A stretch of 64,000 bases of DNA, taken from contig QXWW01000012.1 of the NCBI GenBank assembly GCA_009911185.1, positions 1-64,000 of the forward strand. The letters are read 5' to 3'. Source of the stretch: Lachnospiraceae bacterium (lineage in GTDB: Bacteria; Bacillota; Clostridia; Lachnospirales; Lachnospiraceae). The notes beneath the pieces were generated by a model. It had not been told where the DNA came from. It did not search any database and saw nothing but the letters and a program-made list of their open reading frames with translations. Positions 27,388-36,824 of this stretch are shown here, piece after piece. Both the position numbers and the translations under genes were made by a program. Numbering within the stretch: position 1 is the first letter of the stretch; each line of letters begins with the position of its first letter.

Positions 27388-29070
27388 ATGGATTGTGAAG
27401 AAGCTGTCTATTCAAATGATTATTACGATTTTATTATGGAATATATTCTGGAGACCAGGGGTACACCAGTAAATTCCTGTGTGCAGAAATTGGATGAAAA
27501 TTACGATATTGTATATCTTTCACGGGAGGGAAACCCTCCTTTAAGTATTAAAAATTACAGTTATAACGCGATTCCTGCATGTTATGCGCCGATGGACGAG
27601 AGCGCTCTGGAGGTAAGCGGTATTTTAAGACTGCAGAATCAGCCCACGCTGGGATTGAAAGGGCAGGGGGTGATGATTGGCTTTTTGGACTCTGGGATTG
27701 ATTACGAAAGCCAGGTGTTTCGCAACAGTGACGGCAGTACCAGGATTGCCGCAATCTGGGATCAGACAGACCGCAGCGGTACGCCACCCAGCGGGTTTAT
27801 TTATGGCAGCGAGTACCAGGATGAGCAGATTAACCGCGCTTTGAATTGTGAAACTCCCAAAGAAGTAGTTCCGGTGACGGACGAGGACGGACATGGAACC
27901 TATGTGGCAAGCGTAGCGGCGGGCAGCGAAATTCCGGAAAAAAATTTTTCGGGAGCCGCTCCCTATGCTAAGATTGCCATGGTAAAATTAAAGCCGGCAA
28001 AAGAGTATCTGCGGGAGTTTTATTTTATCAATCCAGAAGCCACGGCGTATCAGGAAAATGATATTATGGCGGGCGTCAAATACTTAAGCCTTTTGGCAAA
28101 AGAACGCCATATGCCCCTTGTAATCTGCGTGGGGCTGGGGACGGATCTGGGAGGGCATACCGGTACCAGCCCTTTGTCTACGATGCTTAATTTTGCGGCG
28201 CTGCAGAAAGAGCAGGCCGTCGTTATCGCTGCGGGAAACGAGGGAAATTCCCGTCATCATTTTTTAGGGGAGCTGGCGGAAAATGAGACGGTTAAAAATG
28301 TGGAAATTGACGTGGGAGCGGGGGTGCAGGGTTTTTATGTCGAGATGTGGGCGCAGGTGCCGCAGCGTTTTCTGGTGGATATTATCTCACCGACCGGAGA
28401 GCGGATGCCCAGCGAGTATATCTTATCCGGGGGGCGGGAATATAGTTTTCTGTTTGAAGATACAAAGGTATCTGTAGATTACCGGATTTTAGGTATTTTG
28501 GACGGCTCTCAGGTTATTTATATTCGCTTTTCCAAGCCTACGCAGGGGCTATGGAATATCCGCGTCTATCAGGAAGGCGAGATTGGCAAATTTTTTCATA
28601 TGTGGCTGCCGTTGGAAGAATTTTTGACGGGGGAAGTCTTTTTTGTACGCTCGAATCCGGATACCACCATTACCGTTCCATCTGGGGCGGTAGTGCCTAT
28701 GACCGTAGGCGCTTACGACGTCAGAGACAACAGCATTTACCTGAGATCCGGCAGAGGCTTTGCAGCCAATGGCACAATTAAACCCAATTTTGTGGCTCCG
28801 GGAGTGGAAGTATTCGGGGCTGCGCCGGGAGATATGTTCGTCACAAGGAGCGGCACCAGTTCAGCTTCGGCAGTCACGGCAGGGGCGGTGGCACTTATGA
28901 TGGAATGGGGGATTGTGCGGGGGAATTATTCGGCCATGTCTGGTATAGATATTAAAAATATGCTGATACGAAGTGCAGAGCGGGATCCGAAACGCATCTA
29001 TCCTGACCGGGCGTATGGCTGGGGACGGCTTAATTTGTACCGGGCGTTTGAAGAGATTCGGATTCGTTAG
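27388..29070 (+). CDS. S8 (subtilisin-like) serine protease, clostridial Csp-like
   Basis: 560 residues from the preferred start at 27388; earlier in-frame ATGs at 27339 and inside clpX give an unlikely basic tail. The triad is complete: Asp about 101 (GFLDSGID), His about 169 (DEDGHGTYVA) and Ser about 491 (SGTSSASAVTAG). A large insertion between His and Ser (about 250-420, a jellyroll-like stretch) is typical of the clostridial CspB/CspC type that processes germination proteins. No signal peptide is seen, so it acts in the cytosol or spore. It follows clpX by 121 nt. Confidence 0.88.
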   Translation: MDCEEAVYSNDYYDFIMEYILETRGTPVNSCVQKLDENYDIVYLSREGNPPLSIKNYSYNAIPACYAPMDESALEVSGILRLQNQPTLGLKGQGVMIGFLDSGIDYESQVFRNSDGSTRIAAIWDQTDRSGTPPSGFIYGSEYQDEQINRALNCETPKEVVPVTDEDGHGTYVASVAAGSEIPEKNFSGAAPYAKIAMVKLKPAKEYLREFYFINPEATAYQENDIMAGVKYLSLLAKERHMPLVICVGLGTDLGGHTGTSPLSTMLNFAALQKEQAVVIAAGNEGNSRHHFLGELAENETVKNVEIDVGAGVQGFYVEMWAQVPQRFLVDIISPTGERMPSEYILSGGREYSFLFEDTKVSVDYRILGILDGSQVIYIRFSKPTQGLWNIRVYQEGEIGKFFHMWLPLEEFLTGEVFFVRSNPDTTITVPSGAVVPMTVGAYDVRDNSIYLRSGRGFAANGTIKPNFVAPGVEVFGAAPGDMFVTRSGTSSASAVTAGAVALMMEWGIVRGNYSAMSGIDIKNMLIRSAERDPKRIYPDRAYGWGRLNLYRAFEEIRIR

Positions 29071-29107
29071 CAGGTGTTTTACAAATTACGCGAGGAGAAA
29101 TCAGAGA

Positions 29108-29560
29108 ATGAAATTTGCAATATTGAGTTTCACCATATTTGGCGGAGATTTTTTTCTGAAAACTTATATGGAGAGGCATTTAAAAGGGGGAGAAGAAAAG
29201 GAGATCTGTAGAGGAAGGATTTTACTGCGCAGGCATCATAATTCGGGTATGGCGCTGAATATGCTGAAAAACTGCCGCACGGCGTTGAAAATAATCTGCG
29301 GAAGTATGCTTTTGCTTCTGGGGAGCTTGTGGTTCATTTTTCTGGGCAGAAAAGAGAACTCTGGGATACTTCTGGGGTTAAGCCTTTTGTTGGGGGGAGG
29401 AGCCAGCAATTTTTATGACCGGATATCCAGAGGATATGTGATAGATTATTTCAGCTTTTGCACTCCTTTTCGGTGGCTGAACCAGATTGTCTTCAATATC
29501 TCGGATCTTTGTATTTTTGCCGGTGCAATTCTTGGGATATGGAACTGCGAGAGAGGATAG
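29108..29560 (+). CDS. signal peptidase II (LspA)-like protein
   Basis: 150 residues with four membrane helices, an aspartic peptidase that cleaves lipoprotein signal peptides. The catalytic Asp pair is visible in GGGASNFYDRISRGYVIDYF and in FNISDLCIFAGA (usually FNxAD). RHHNSGMALNML corresponds to the family's NxGxAF region but lacks the usual Phe. The sequence is more diverged than housekeeping LspA, so it may be a paralogue. ATG 29108 follows GAGGAG. A bidirectional terminator follows. Confidence 0.82.
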   Translation: MKFAILSFTIFGGDFFLKTYMERHLKGGEEKEICRGRILLRRHHNSGMALNMLKNCRTALKIICGSMLLLLGSLWFIFLGRKENSGILLGLSLLLGGGASNFYDRISRGYVIDYFSFCTPFRWLNQIVFNISDLCIFAGAILGIWNCERG

Positions 29561-29601
29561 GCGGAGCAAGGAAAGCGCTGCATTCGCCTCTGTAACATAA
29601 C

Positions 29602-29626
29602 AAAAAGCTGCCAATGGCAGCTTTTT
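29602..29626 (+). terminator. bidirectional Rho-independent terminator
   Basis: AAAAAGCTGCC pairs with GGCAGCTTTTT around a short loop. T-runs occur on both strands, serving the LspA-like gene and possibly the convergent cold-shock gene. Confidence 0.88.
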
Positions 29627-29717
29627 GCAATCACCTGCGTTTCATCAAATATCTTATATCTTAATAAAAAATCGAAATTCTATATTCAGACAAAGGTACA
29701 TTGAGAACCTGATGAAA

Positions 29718-29918
29718 TTAGCGAACTACACTTACATTAACGGCCTGGGGTCCTTTGGAACCTTCTGTCACGTCAAATTCAACAGTAGCGCCTTCTTCTA
29801 AGGATTTGAAACCTTCCATATTTAATCCGGAATAGTGAACAAACACGTCGTTTCCAGATTCATCGGAGATGAAACCATATCCCTTTTGGTTATTAAACCA
29901 CTTAACTGTACCTTGCAT
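29718..29918 (-). CDS. cold-shock protein (CspA/CspB family)
   Basis: 66 residues, a single cold-shock OB fold. RNP1 (GYGFIS) and RNP2 (VFVHYS, in place of VFVHFS) are present, and it begins [11 protein letters not shown]. It binds single-stranded RNA or DNA as a chaperone. GGAGG lies a few bases before ATG. The leader from 29919 on is AT-rich; many csp genes have long regulatory leaders, but I see no defined element. Confidence 0.96.
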   Translation of the reverse strand: MQGTVKWFNNQKGYGFISDESGNDVFVHYSGLNMEGFKSLEEGATVEFDVTEGSKGPQAVNVSVVR

Positions 29919-30075
29919 GTCAGTACCTCCACTATATAATCTATGCCCTTCTTATGACATAAATCTAGGATATCACATTATGCTTGAAAAGTAAAGGAAA
30001 ATTTGTGAAATTTCTTGTTTTCCGGAGGTGTGAGAGCAATGGCTGCGTTCTGGCGGTCTGAGGAACAAAGTCCCG

Positions 30076-30582
30076 TCAGACAAGCGGTTCAAAGGGAATT
30101 TTGTGGTTTTTTAAGAATTGTTTTACCATTTCATCCCATATATGTTCCAAGGATTTATCCGGGGAAAACATATGACGTGAGACGCCTGTAGTGCAGGTCA
30201 GTTTCTGGTTTTGGTAAATCAAATTCAGATGCATACCCGAAATATTTTCCGCAGATAGCGTGCGGCCGACAGAAGCCAGGGTTCGCTCCAGGTTTTTTTG
30301 AGAGAGTTGAAATATAAATTTAAATGAGGAAGGCGTACGTTTTCCTTTAATCAGGTCAAAACATGCGGGGCGTACCAGTGAGAAGGGAACATAATCTTCC
30401 TGTACGGTCTGTTCATAATATGTGTCTTCGGGACTGAAAAAATCGGGACGGGAATGCCCGTTCAGAAGAAAGGTCATGTATGTGGTAATGGAACCTTCCG
30501 AGAGAAGAAAACTGTCGAAGGTGTCTGTACACAATAATATATGCATAAATTCTTTAATGTTGAGAATGGATAATGCTGTCAT
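30076..30582 (-). CDS. DUF5721-like protein
   Basis: 168 residues with no membrane segments. The start LNIKEFMHILLCTDTFDSFLL, the motif EGSITTYMTFLLNGH and the end WDEMVKQFLKNHKIPFEPL are as I recall for DUF5721, a Lachnospiraceae-enriched family of unknown function. The GGAGGTACTT site precedes ATG 30582. It is divergent from the M18 aminopeptidase. Family call is from memory and moderate. Confidence 0.6.
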   Translation of the reverse strand: MTALSILNIKEFMHILLCTDTFDSFLLSEGSITTYMTFLLNGHSRPDFFSPEDTYYEQTVQEDYVPFSLVRPACFDLIKGKRTPSSFKFIFQLSQKNLERTLASVGRTLSAENISGMHLNLIYQNQKLTCTTGVSRHMFSPDKSLEHIWDEMVKQFLKNHKIPFEPLV

Positions 30583-30784
30583 AAGTACCTCCAGATTTTC
30601 AGCAGTAAAGCGTGTGTTAGTTTATTCTGCAAATGTGCAATCGTATATTTATCTTATCAGATTTTAAGCCAGGATTCAATTCCGTTTACACAATGGCTGG
30701 AAAAACTTCTGTATTTATAGTATAGTAGTGAGAGATAATAATAATGAAGTTAATTGATTTGAGAGAAGAAATACAGGAGGCAGT

Positions 30785-32065
30785 ATGGGACGGGAAGAAG
30801 AAAGATTGTTTCGTTTACTGGAGGAAGGGACCAGCGCGGCCCTGACGGTGAAGGCGGCCGAAAAACAGCTTGAGGCGGCGGGGTTTGAAGAACTGTCGTT
30901 TGCGCACTCCTGGAGGCTTGTGGAGCGCGGCAAATATTTTGTAAAGCATCATGATACGTCATTATTTGCATTTACCGTTGGGGAGCAGGCCGGTCCGGAG
31001 ACGGTACGGATTGCAGCAGCTCATACGGATTTTCCGTGTCTTCGGATAAAGCCCTGTGCGGATATGGAAGCAGGAGGATATGCCCAGATAAATGTGGAGG
31101 TTTACGGAGGAGCAATTTTAAATACCTGGCTGGACCGCCCTTTAAGTATTTCCGGGCGTGTGGCTCTGGCGAGTGAAGATGTTCTGCACCCGGAAATACG
31201 CTGCATTTCGGTGGAACGCACATTGGGCGTGATTCCCAATCTTGCCATTCATATGAATCGTGATGTCAATAAGGGAATCGAATTGAATAAGCAGACAGAT
31301 CTTCTTCCGATCCTGGGGCTTGCCAGTGAAGGACAGAAACGGCCCTTTCTTGATTTTCTGGCAGGGGAGCTTGGAAGAAAGCCGGAAGATATCCTCGATT
31401 ATGAATTGTGCCTGTATTGCCAGGAAAAGCCGGGGTATGCCGGACTAGAGGAAGAGTTGATCCTTTCGCCCAGGCTGGACAATCTTACTTCCGTCCAGGC
31501 GCTGCTGACGGGAATAACAGAAAGCAGCAGGCAGAAAGGCATTAACGTGATTGCATTGTTTGATCATGAGGAGGTTGGCAGCCGTACCAAGCAGGGAGCT
31601 GGTTCCATGCTGCTTCTCCATCTTTTGCAGCGAATTTTACAGTGTTTTGGCAAGACGCCGGCACAGTGGGCTGAATGTCTGTATCAGGCTTTTTTCCTGT
31701 CCGTAGATGTGGCGCATGGGCTTCATCCCAATAAAATGGGAAAAATGGATCTTACCAATAAGCCGCTGCTGGGAAAGGGTTTTTGTATCAAGGAAGCCAG
31801 TTCCCAGTCTTATGCCACGGACTGTGAAGCAGTGGCAATCGTGGAACAGATATGCAGGAAGGAACATATTCCTTATCAGAAATTTGTCAACCGCTCAGAT
31901 ATGCCGGGCGGCGGCACCCTTGGTTCCATTGCCTCAAGCTTTCTTCCGGTTAGAACAGCCGACGTGGGAATACCGCTGCTGGCCATGCATTCGGCAGTAG
32001 AGACGATGGCTGCCAGGGACATGAAAGCGCTGGCGGACTTGCTCAGGGCCTATTTTCGGATTTAG
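30785..32065 (+). CDS. M18 family aminopeptidase
   Basis: 426 residues; a dizinc aminopeptidase of the M18 (aspartyl aminopeptidase) family. Metal ligands are visible in AAHTDFPCLRIKP (His), FDHEEVGSRTKQG (Glu-Glu) and LSVDVAHGLHPN (Asp), and a final His in LLAMHSAVETM. It forms large dodecamers and acts on N-terminal residues in the cytosol. AGGAGG precedes ATG 30785. A small frame from 30744 overlaps it and is not considered real. Confidence 0.94.
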   Translation: MGREEERLFRLLEEGTSAALTVKAAEKQLEAAGFEELSFAHSWRLVERGKYFVKHHDTSLFAFTVGEQAGPETVRIAAAHTDFPCLRIKPCADMEAGGYAQINVEVYGGAILNTWLDRPLSISGRVALASEDVLHPEIRCISVERTLGVIPNLAIHMNRDVNKGIELNKQTDLLPILGLASEGQKRPFLDFLAGELGRKPEDILDYELCLYCQEKPGYAGLEEELILSPRLDNLTSVQALLTGITESSRQKGINVIALFDHEEVGSRTKQGAGSMLLLHLLQRILQCFGKTPAQWAECLYQAFFLSVDVAHGLHPNKMGKMDLTNKPLLGKGFCIKEASSQSYATDCEAVAIVEQICRKEHIPYQKFVNRSDMPGGGTLGSIASSFLPVRTADVGIPLLAMHSAVETMAARDMKALADLLRAYFRI

Positions 32066-32112
32066 AGGATAGAAATTGTATGTGTTCCCAGAAAGGACGG
32101 AAAATAAATTCT

Positions 32113-33306
32113 ATGAAAAAAATGCAGAGAATGCTGGCAATGCTGGCAGCAATTTTGTTTATGTGGGGTGGCAGTGCCGGGTGTTCGCAGATGAAACTGC
32201 AGGAGTATCTGCAGCAGGACAGACAGTCAAAGCAGGTTTGCGAGCGTCAAAACCAGCAGGAGGCGCAAGTATTAAAACCGCAGAAAGAGGCAGTTGTTCC
32301 CCCGAAGAGGATTTCTCTGGAAAAATATGCCTACCAGCAGTTGAACCCGGCGGAACAGACCGTTTACGATGAGATGCTTTCTGCTATTTTAAGTCAGGAG
32401 GAAAGGGTGCAGCTTTCCACAACGGATACGGATGTGATGCAGCATGCTTATAAGGCAGTCTGCAGTGATTATGGTGGACTGTTCTGGGTGGAAGGATATG
32501 TATTTACCAGTTATACCAAAGGCGAAGAGCTGGTAAGCCTAGAATTTTCTCCGAAATATACCATGACAAAGAAAGAGCGCAGACAGCTCCAGCATCAGAT
32601 CGATGGGATTGTGGAGGCGTGGCTTGCCGGAATTTCAATCAATGACACAGATTATGAAAAGGCAAAATATGTTTATGAATTGTTAGCGTTGAATACAGAG
32701 TATGTGGAGAATGCCATAAACAGCCAGAATATCGTCAGCGTCTTTATCGGCCAGCAGACGGTTTGCCAGGGGTATGCCTGCGCGGTCCAATACCTTTTAG
32801 GGCAGCTTGGGGTGCAAAGTGTGATTGTATCTGGTACGGCGCGCGGGGAACCCCATGCGTGGAATCTGATTTGTCTGGAGGGAGAGTATTATTATATGGA
32901 CGCAACCTGGGGCAATAATGAATATCGGAATAAAGAGGGCCAGGAAACGTCTTTTACAGATTATAATTATATGGCGATGACTACCGTGGAAATGCAGATG
33001 GGGCATCAGCCAGATTTTGAGATAGATCTGCCGGAATGTACGGCCGTATTGAATAATTATTATATAAAAGAAGGAAACTATATAGAGGAATGGGATATGG
33101 ACGTGATCGGCGCCAAACTTTGTGAGGCATGGGAGAATCAGCAGGTAGTAACCTTGCGTTTTTCGGATAACAGCCTTAAGGATCAGGCTTTCCAGTATTT
33201 TATCCAGGAAGGCCACATTGCGGATTACTGCAGCGATATTACGCAGATTAACTATATTGAGGACAGTTTGTGGAAAGAAATCAGTTTTTGTTTTAATCAG
33301 AATTAA
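32113..33306 (+). CDS. transglutaminase-like (peptide amidase fold) lipoprotein
   Basis: 397 residues from ATG 32113 (an ATG at 32080 is possible). The signal peptide ends in a lipobox-like GSAGC, so the mature protein would be a membrane lipoprotein. A Gln/Lys-rich spacer follows. The transglutaminase-like core has the Cys in TVCQGYACAVQYLL, the His in EPHAWNLICL and the Asp in YYMDATW. In Firmicutes such proteins act at the cell wall or crosslink or process surface proteins; the substrate is unknown. Confidence 0.87.
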   Translation: MKKMQRMLAMLAAILFMWGGSAGCSQMKLQEYLQQDRQSKQVCERQNQQEAQVLKPQKEAVVPPKRISLEKYAYQQLNPAEQTVYDEMLSAILSQEERVQLSTTDTDVMQHAYKAVCSDYGGLFWVEGYVFTSYTKGEELVSLEFSPKYTMTKKERRQLQHQIDGIVEAWLAGISINDTDYEKAKYVYELLALNTEYVENAINSQNIVSVFIGQQTVCQGYACAVQYLLGQLGVQSVIVSGTARGEPHAWNLICLEGEYYYMDATWGNNEYRNKEGQETSFTDYNYMAMTTVEMQMGHQPDFEIDLPECTAVLNNYYIKEGNYIEEWDMDVIGAKLCEAWENQQVVTLRFSDNSLKDQAFQYFIQEGHIADYCSDITQINYIEDSLWKEISFCFNQN

Positions 33307-33497
33307 AAAACACTTTTCAAACTTGAATATTTATGCTAATATTAAGTAGTATTCAAAACTATGTAAAATGATAAAAATAATTCATATGGTTATTTTAAAA
33401 GTCAAATATACTAATGAGGAATACTATATTAAGAGATAAGGAATATGGTTTAATATATTCAGAGACTTGTATTGTATGAATATTCAGGAGGAAGAAG

Positions 33498-34337
33498 ATG
33501 AGTTATAAGATTGTAGTGGACAGTTGCGGGGAATTGCCGGAAAAGTTAAAGAAGGATGAACATTTTGAATCGGTTCCTCTGGAAATTTTTGTCGATGACT
33601 ATCATATTATAGATGATGAAACCTTTGATCAGGCTGAATTTTTGCGGCGTGTGCGGCAAAGTCCCAATTGCCCCAAATCTACCTGTCCATCTCCGGAGCG
33701 GTACATGGAAGCTTTCGATTGCGGAGCGGAGCATGTCTATGCAGTCACTCTTTCGGCTCAGCTCAGCGGTTCCTGCAACAGCGCCCAGCTTGGCAGGAAG
33801 CTGTATCTGGAAGAGAAAGGAGAGAAGCAAATTCATGTATTTGATTCGAAATCGGCGTCCGTGGGACAGACTTTGATTGCCCTTAAGATTCAGGAATGTG
33901 AAAGGGAGGGCCATGCATTTGTACGTATCGTTCAGGAGGTAGAAGCCTTTATAGAAGAAATGAACACGTCTTTCGTCCTTGAGACTTTAGAGACGCTTCG
34001 CAAAAATGGAAGGCTTAGCAATGTGAAAGCATTCGTGGCGAGTGCTTTGAATATTAAGCCGGTAATGGGTGCCACGCCGGAAGGAACGATCTGCCAGCTT
34101 GGCCAGGCCAGGGGCATGGTGCGCGCCATCGATAAAATGATTACGGATCTGGTGGAGAAGACAAAGAATCCACAGGAGAAGATATTTGCCATATCTCACT
34201 GTAATGCGCCAAAACGGGCGGAAGAAGCGGCGGAAAAAGTGCGGCAGACGGGCGGTTTCAAAGAAGTATTTGTATTGGATACGGCGGGGATCAGCAGTAT
34301 GTATGCCAGTGACGGAGGAATTATCATGGCAGTTTAA
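33498..34337 (+). CDS. DegV family fatty-acid-binding protein
   Basis: 279 residues. The start YKIVVDSCGELP, the loop CPKSTCPSPERYMEAF and the segment TLETLRKNGRLSNVKAFV define DegV/FakB-like proteins, which bind a fatty acid and hand it to FakA kinase. AGGAGGAAG lies before the ATG. The 190 nt upstream are AT-rich with no clear promoter pair. A palindrome overlaps its stop. Confidence 0.93.
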   Translation: MSYKIVVDSCGELPEKLKKDEHFESVPLEIFVDDYHIIDDETFDQAEFLRRVRQSPNCPKSTCPSPERYMEAFDCGAEHVYAVTLSAQLSGSCNSAQLGRKLYLEEKGEKQIHVFDSKSASVGQTLIALKIQECEREGHAFVRIVQEVEAFIEEMNTSFVLETLETLRKNGRLSNVKAFVASALNIKPVMGATPEGTICQLGQARGMVRAIDKMITDLVEKTKNPQEKIFAISHCNAPKRAEEAAEKVRQTGGFKEVFVLDTAGISSMYASDGGIIMAV

Positions 34338-34350
34338 GCTGCCATGATAA
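34321..34350. terminator. palindromic hairpin between convergent genes
   Basis: TTATCATGGCAG (34321-34332) and CTGCCATGATAA (34339-34350) are perfectly complementary around a 6-nt loop containing the degV stop. There is no T-run on either strand, so its action as a terminator is uncertain. Confidence 0.5.
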
Positions 34351-34373
34351 CCCGGGAAAAGATGGCTATGTAA

Positions 34374-34814
34374 TTACTCTTCGGTATAAGCGGCTTTGTC
34401 CAGCGCAGACTGGATCGCTTTTAACAGTACCATGGAGGTGTACTGGTTATCGTCATCATAGGAGATGTTTTCCAGTGACTGGTTTTCGTAAACCTGCTGG
34501 CTGATATTATCCAGGGCGGGCTGCATGAGCGGATACATGGCGGCAGTGGTTTCATCCAGATTTACCAGGCTGATGGAATTGATGTGGGTGCTGTCCACCA
34601 TCACTTCTACATCGATGGCATTGTCATTTAGCTGTATGGAGGAAGTGTATACTCCCGCCGTATATTTCATGGTTTCTTTTGTAGTTTTGTCTTTGTTGTC
34701 TGGCAGGAACATAAAAATCAGCAGAATAATCAGCAGAATTCCCAGTACTGCAAAGATTGCTGTATAGATCAGTTCTTTTAAATGCAGAACAACGATTTTG
34801 GTTTTGGAACTCAC
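34374..34814 (-). CDS. membrane-anchored FMN-binding-domain-like small protein
   Basis: 146 residues starting at GTG (34814) with GGAGGAG 5 nt upstream. One membrane helix (LIYTAIFAVLGILLIILLIF) leads to an extracytoplasmic domain. The VDSTHINSISLVNLDE and ISYDDDNQYTSMVLLKAIQSAL segments resemble short FMN-bind domains of Clostridia, but the usual Thr that carries FMN (SGAT-type motif) is replaced, so flavin attachment is doubtful. Function unknown. Confidence 0.6.
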   Translation of the reverse strand: MSSKTKIVVLHLKELIYTAIFAVLGILLIILLIFMFLPDNKDKTTKETMKYTAGVYTSSIQLNDNAIDVEVMVDSTHINSISLVNLDETTAAMYPLMQPALDNISQQVYENQSLENISYDDDNQYTSMVLLKAIQSALDKAAYTEE

Positions 34815-34873
34815 AGAACTCCTCCTTAATTTCTCTTTGATTTATTATATGAAAAAAAAGATGGAATATGCTA

Positions 34874-34902
34874 TTGACAAGACAATAAAAATGTAGTAAA
34901 AT
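34874..34902 (+). promoter_or_regulatory. promoter of tRNA-Gly
   Basis: TTGACA at 34874-34879, 17-nt spacer, TAAAAT at 34897-34902, 32 nt before the tRNA. Confidence 0.85.
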
Positions 34903-34934
34903 TCTATTTGTGTTTAAGAGATAGTACATAATTT

Positions 34935-35007
34935 GCGATAGTGGCGTAGTTGGTAACGCGCGACCTTGCCAAGGTCGAGACCGCGGGTTCGAGCCCCGTC
35001 TATCGCT
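34935..35007 (+). tRNA. tRNA-Gly (GCC)
   Basis: 73 nt. Acceptor GCGATAG/CTATCGC, D-arm GCGT..ACGC, anticodon stem CGACC/GGTCG with loop TTGCCAA (anticodon GCC), T-loop TTCGAGC. The discriminator is T and CCA is not encoded. It has its own promoter and terminator. Confidence 0.97.
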
Positions 35008-35020
35008 CTCGCAGATAGGA

Positions 35021-35070
35021 GCCGTAAACTTCAGGATTTCTTGTGGAATCGAGGGTTTGCGGCTTTTTTC
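35021..35070 (+). terminator. terminator of tRNA-Gly
   Basis: GCCGTAAAC pairs with GTTTGCGGC (one G-T pair), followed by six T. Confidence 0.85.
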
Positions 35071-35195
35071 TATAGAAAAAACCTTGTTCCGTTAAGTGTG
35101 AGAGTATCTTCCCTAAAAATGCATATGGGCACACGCATTATGACGCCGCGAAAGCGCCAGTCCCAGCGCGGCCAATCCTGTAGAAAAAATAAAAA
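35071..35195 (+). repeat. dispersed repeat family A, copy 2
   Basis: CTATAGAAAAAACCTTGTTCC, then GTTAAGTGTGAGAGTATCTT matches the core of copy 1. A variable GC-rich segment follows (GCGCCAGTCCCAGCGCG). It lies immediately before the frameshifted HD gene. Confidence 0.7.
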
Positions 35196-35214
35196 ATACT
35201 GGAGGAATATTTGT

Positions 35215-35801
35215 ATGGATGAAAGATTAAAGAAGCAGTTGGATTTTGCACTGGAGATTGATAAAGAGAAAAATATTTTCCGGCAGACGCATTTATCTGG
35301 TCAGGGAAGAAATGAAAACGACGCGGAACATGCGTGGCATATGGCGATTATGGCTTATCTCTTAAGAGAATATGCAAATGAAGAAATTAATATCACAAAA
35401 GTCATACTTATGTGTTTAATACATGATATTGTAGAAATTGAGGCTGGGGATACATATGCATATGACGCCGAAATGATGAAAACCCAGAGAGACAGGGAAA
35501 ATGCTGCGAAGGAGAGATATATTCCATTTTGCCGGATGATCAAAAACAGGAATTGACAGCGTTGTTTGATGAGTTTGAAGAGTACCAGACAGCAGAGTCA
35601 AGGTTCGCACATGCCATGGATAATCTGCAGCCGTTGTTGTTAAATAACAGTAATCAGGGCGGGGACTGGCGAGAGCACCAGGTGACCGCAGAACAGGTAT
35701 ACGGACGGCAGTCAAAAACAAGGCTGGGTTCTGAGAGACTCTTTGAAGTGACAGATAAAATCATTCAGGAAAATATCAGAAAGGGGAATATTAAAGGTTA
35801 A
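35215..35801 (+). pseudogene. HD-domain nucleotide phosphohydrolase (YfbR-like), frameshifted
   Basis: The first frame starts at ATG 35215 (GGAGGA 8 nt upstream) with ENDAEHAWHMAIMAYLL and LIHDIVEIEAGD, the H..HD metal ligands of HD hydrolases such as YfbR-type 5'-nucleotidases. It ends at 35556 in unrelated residues. From about 35520 the other frame continues LPDDQKQELTALFDEFEEYQ and ends ENIRKGNIKG at 35801, the family's natural end. One extra or missing base near 35510-35525 (GAGAGATATAT) explains it. Either a recent mutation or a sequencing error. Confidence 0.8.
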
Positions 35802-35951
35802 ACGCAGCTTGCGCAGACAAAGAAGCCGCCGCGCCGTATCAGGCAATGGAAGCACAATATTGAAACTGTGTTCCGTGCATGAAAATGTATTTCCTATATT
35901 GTAAATATTTTCTTCCAGGGAGAGACGGCGAACAGCAGCATGGCATGTTCG

Positions 35952-36824
35952 TCACGTCTGTCGGCGGAACTGCGTGGGCGTACACTGGTATTTTTCCTTG
36001 AAGATGCGGTTGAAATAAGAAAGGTTGTCAAATCCAATTTCGGCAGCGATACGGCTCACGGTATCTTCGGAAGAAGTGAGAAGCCTTGCCGCTATGGTAA
36101 GGCGGTAAGTATTCAAATAATCGGTAAATGAGATATTCATATTTTGTTTAAAAAATTTCATAAAATGTGATTTGCTGAAACCACAGATTTTGGCGGCGTC
36201 GGCGATGGATATTTTCTCCTGATATCTGTGCTCCACATGTTTCAGAATCACTTTAAGACGTTCCAGGGATTTGTGGTTTTGAGGGCGCAGAGGGACTTTT
36301 TCGGAACGGGCAAGCCCGTAGAAAAAAGAAAAAAGCTGTCCTTTTACGGCAAGTTGGTAGCCAGAAGAGAAATCCCGGCAGATTTCATCCATGGCGTCTA
36401 AGCAGCCTGCCAGTACAGGATATTGCGGGGACTTTGCGGGATAATAATTAGGAAAGGTAACTTTGCCCAGCATCAGTGGCTGAAAAAATTCTTTGGTGCA
36501 GACGTCGTCCGGCGTCCCCATCAGCATGGAGAGCTGGAATATAATATTTTCGTATTCCATGGAATAATCGGAAATCTGCTGGATGGAGTGAAGTTGTCCA
36601 GGCAGCACAACGATAATATCACCCTGGGACACTTCAAATGGAAAAAGTTCCACAGTGATTCGCCCTTTTCCCTTTTTGACATAAATAATTTCTGTGTCAT
36701 TGTGCCAGTGCGCAGGTACCAGGGAAAAATCCAGAGGAATGCTGCACAGGTATATATTAAAGGGAAAATCCCCGTGTCCGTGAAATTTTATTTCCTGTGC
36801 GTTTTCATATTCTAAGATATTCAT
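35952..36824 (-). CDS. AraC-family regulator with N-terminal cupin
   Basis: 290 residues. The N-terminal cupin (FPFNIYLCSIPLDF, HWHNDTEIIYVKKGKG, GDIIVVLPGQLHSI) would sense a small molecule, often a sugar. The C-terminal AraC HTH (KISIADAAKICGFSKSHFMKFF, ISFTDYLNTYRL, IAAEIGFDNLSYFNRIFK) is intact. It is divergent from glgP, whose promoter has a TATAAT box without a good -35, as expected for an activated gene, so it may control glycogen or maltodextrin breakdown. That link is inference. Confidence 0.92.
   Translation of the reverse strand: MNILEYENAQEIKFHGHGDFPFNIYLCSIPLDFSLVPAHWHNDTEIIYVKKGKGRITVELFPFEVSQGDIIVVLPGQLHSIQQISDYSMEYENIIFQLSMLMGTPDDVCTKEFFQPLMLGKVTFPNYYPAKSPQYPVLAGCLDAMDEICRDFSSGYQLAVKGQLFSFFYGLARSEKVPLRPQNHKSLERLKVILKHVEHRYQEKISIADAAKICGFSKSHFMKFFKQNMNISFTDYLNTYRLTIAARLLTSSEDTVSRIAAEIGFDNLSYFNRIFKEKYQCTPTQFRRQT

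Noticed and set aside
30744-30860. Small frame starting MKLIDLREEIQ before the M18 gene
   Set aside because: It overlaps the M18 start in another frame and has no ribosome site; the M18 frame has all catalytic motifs.
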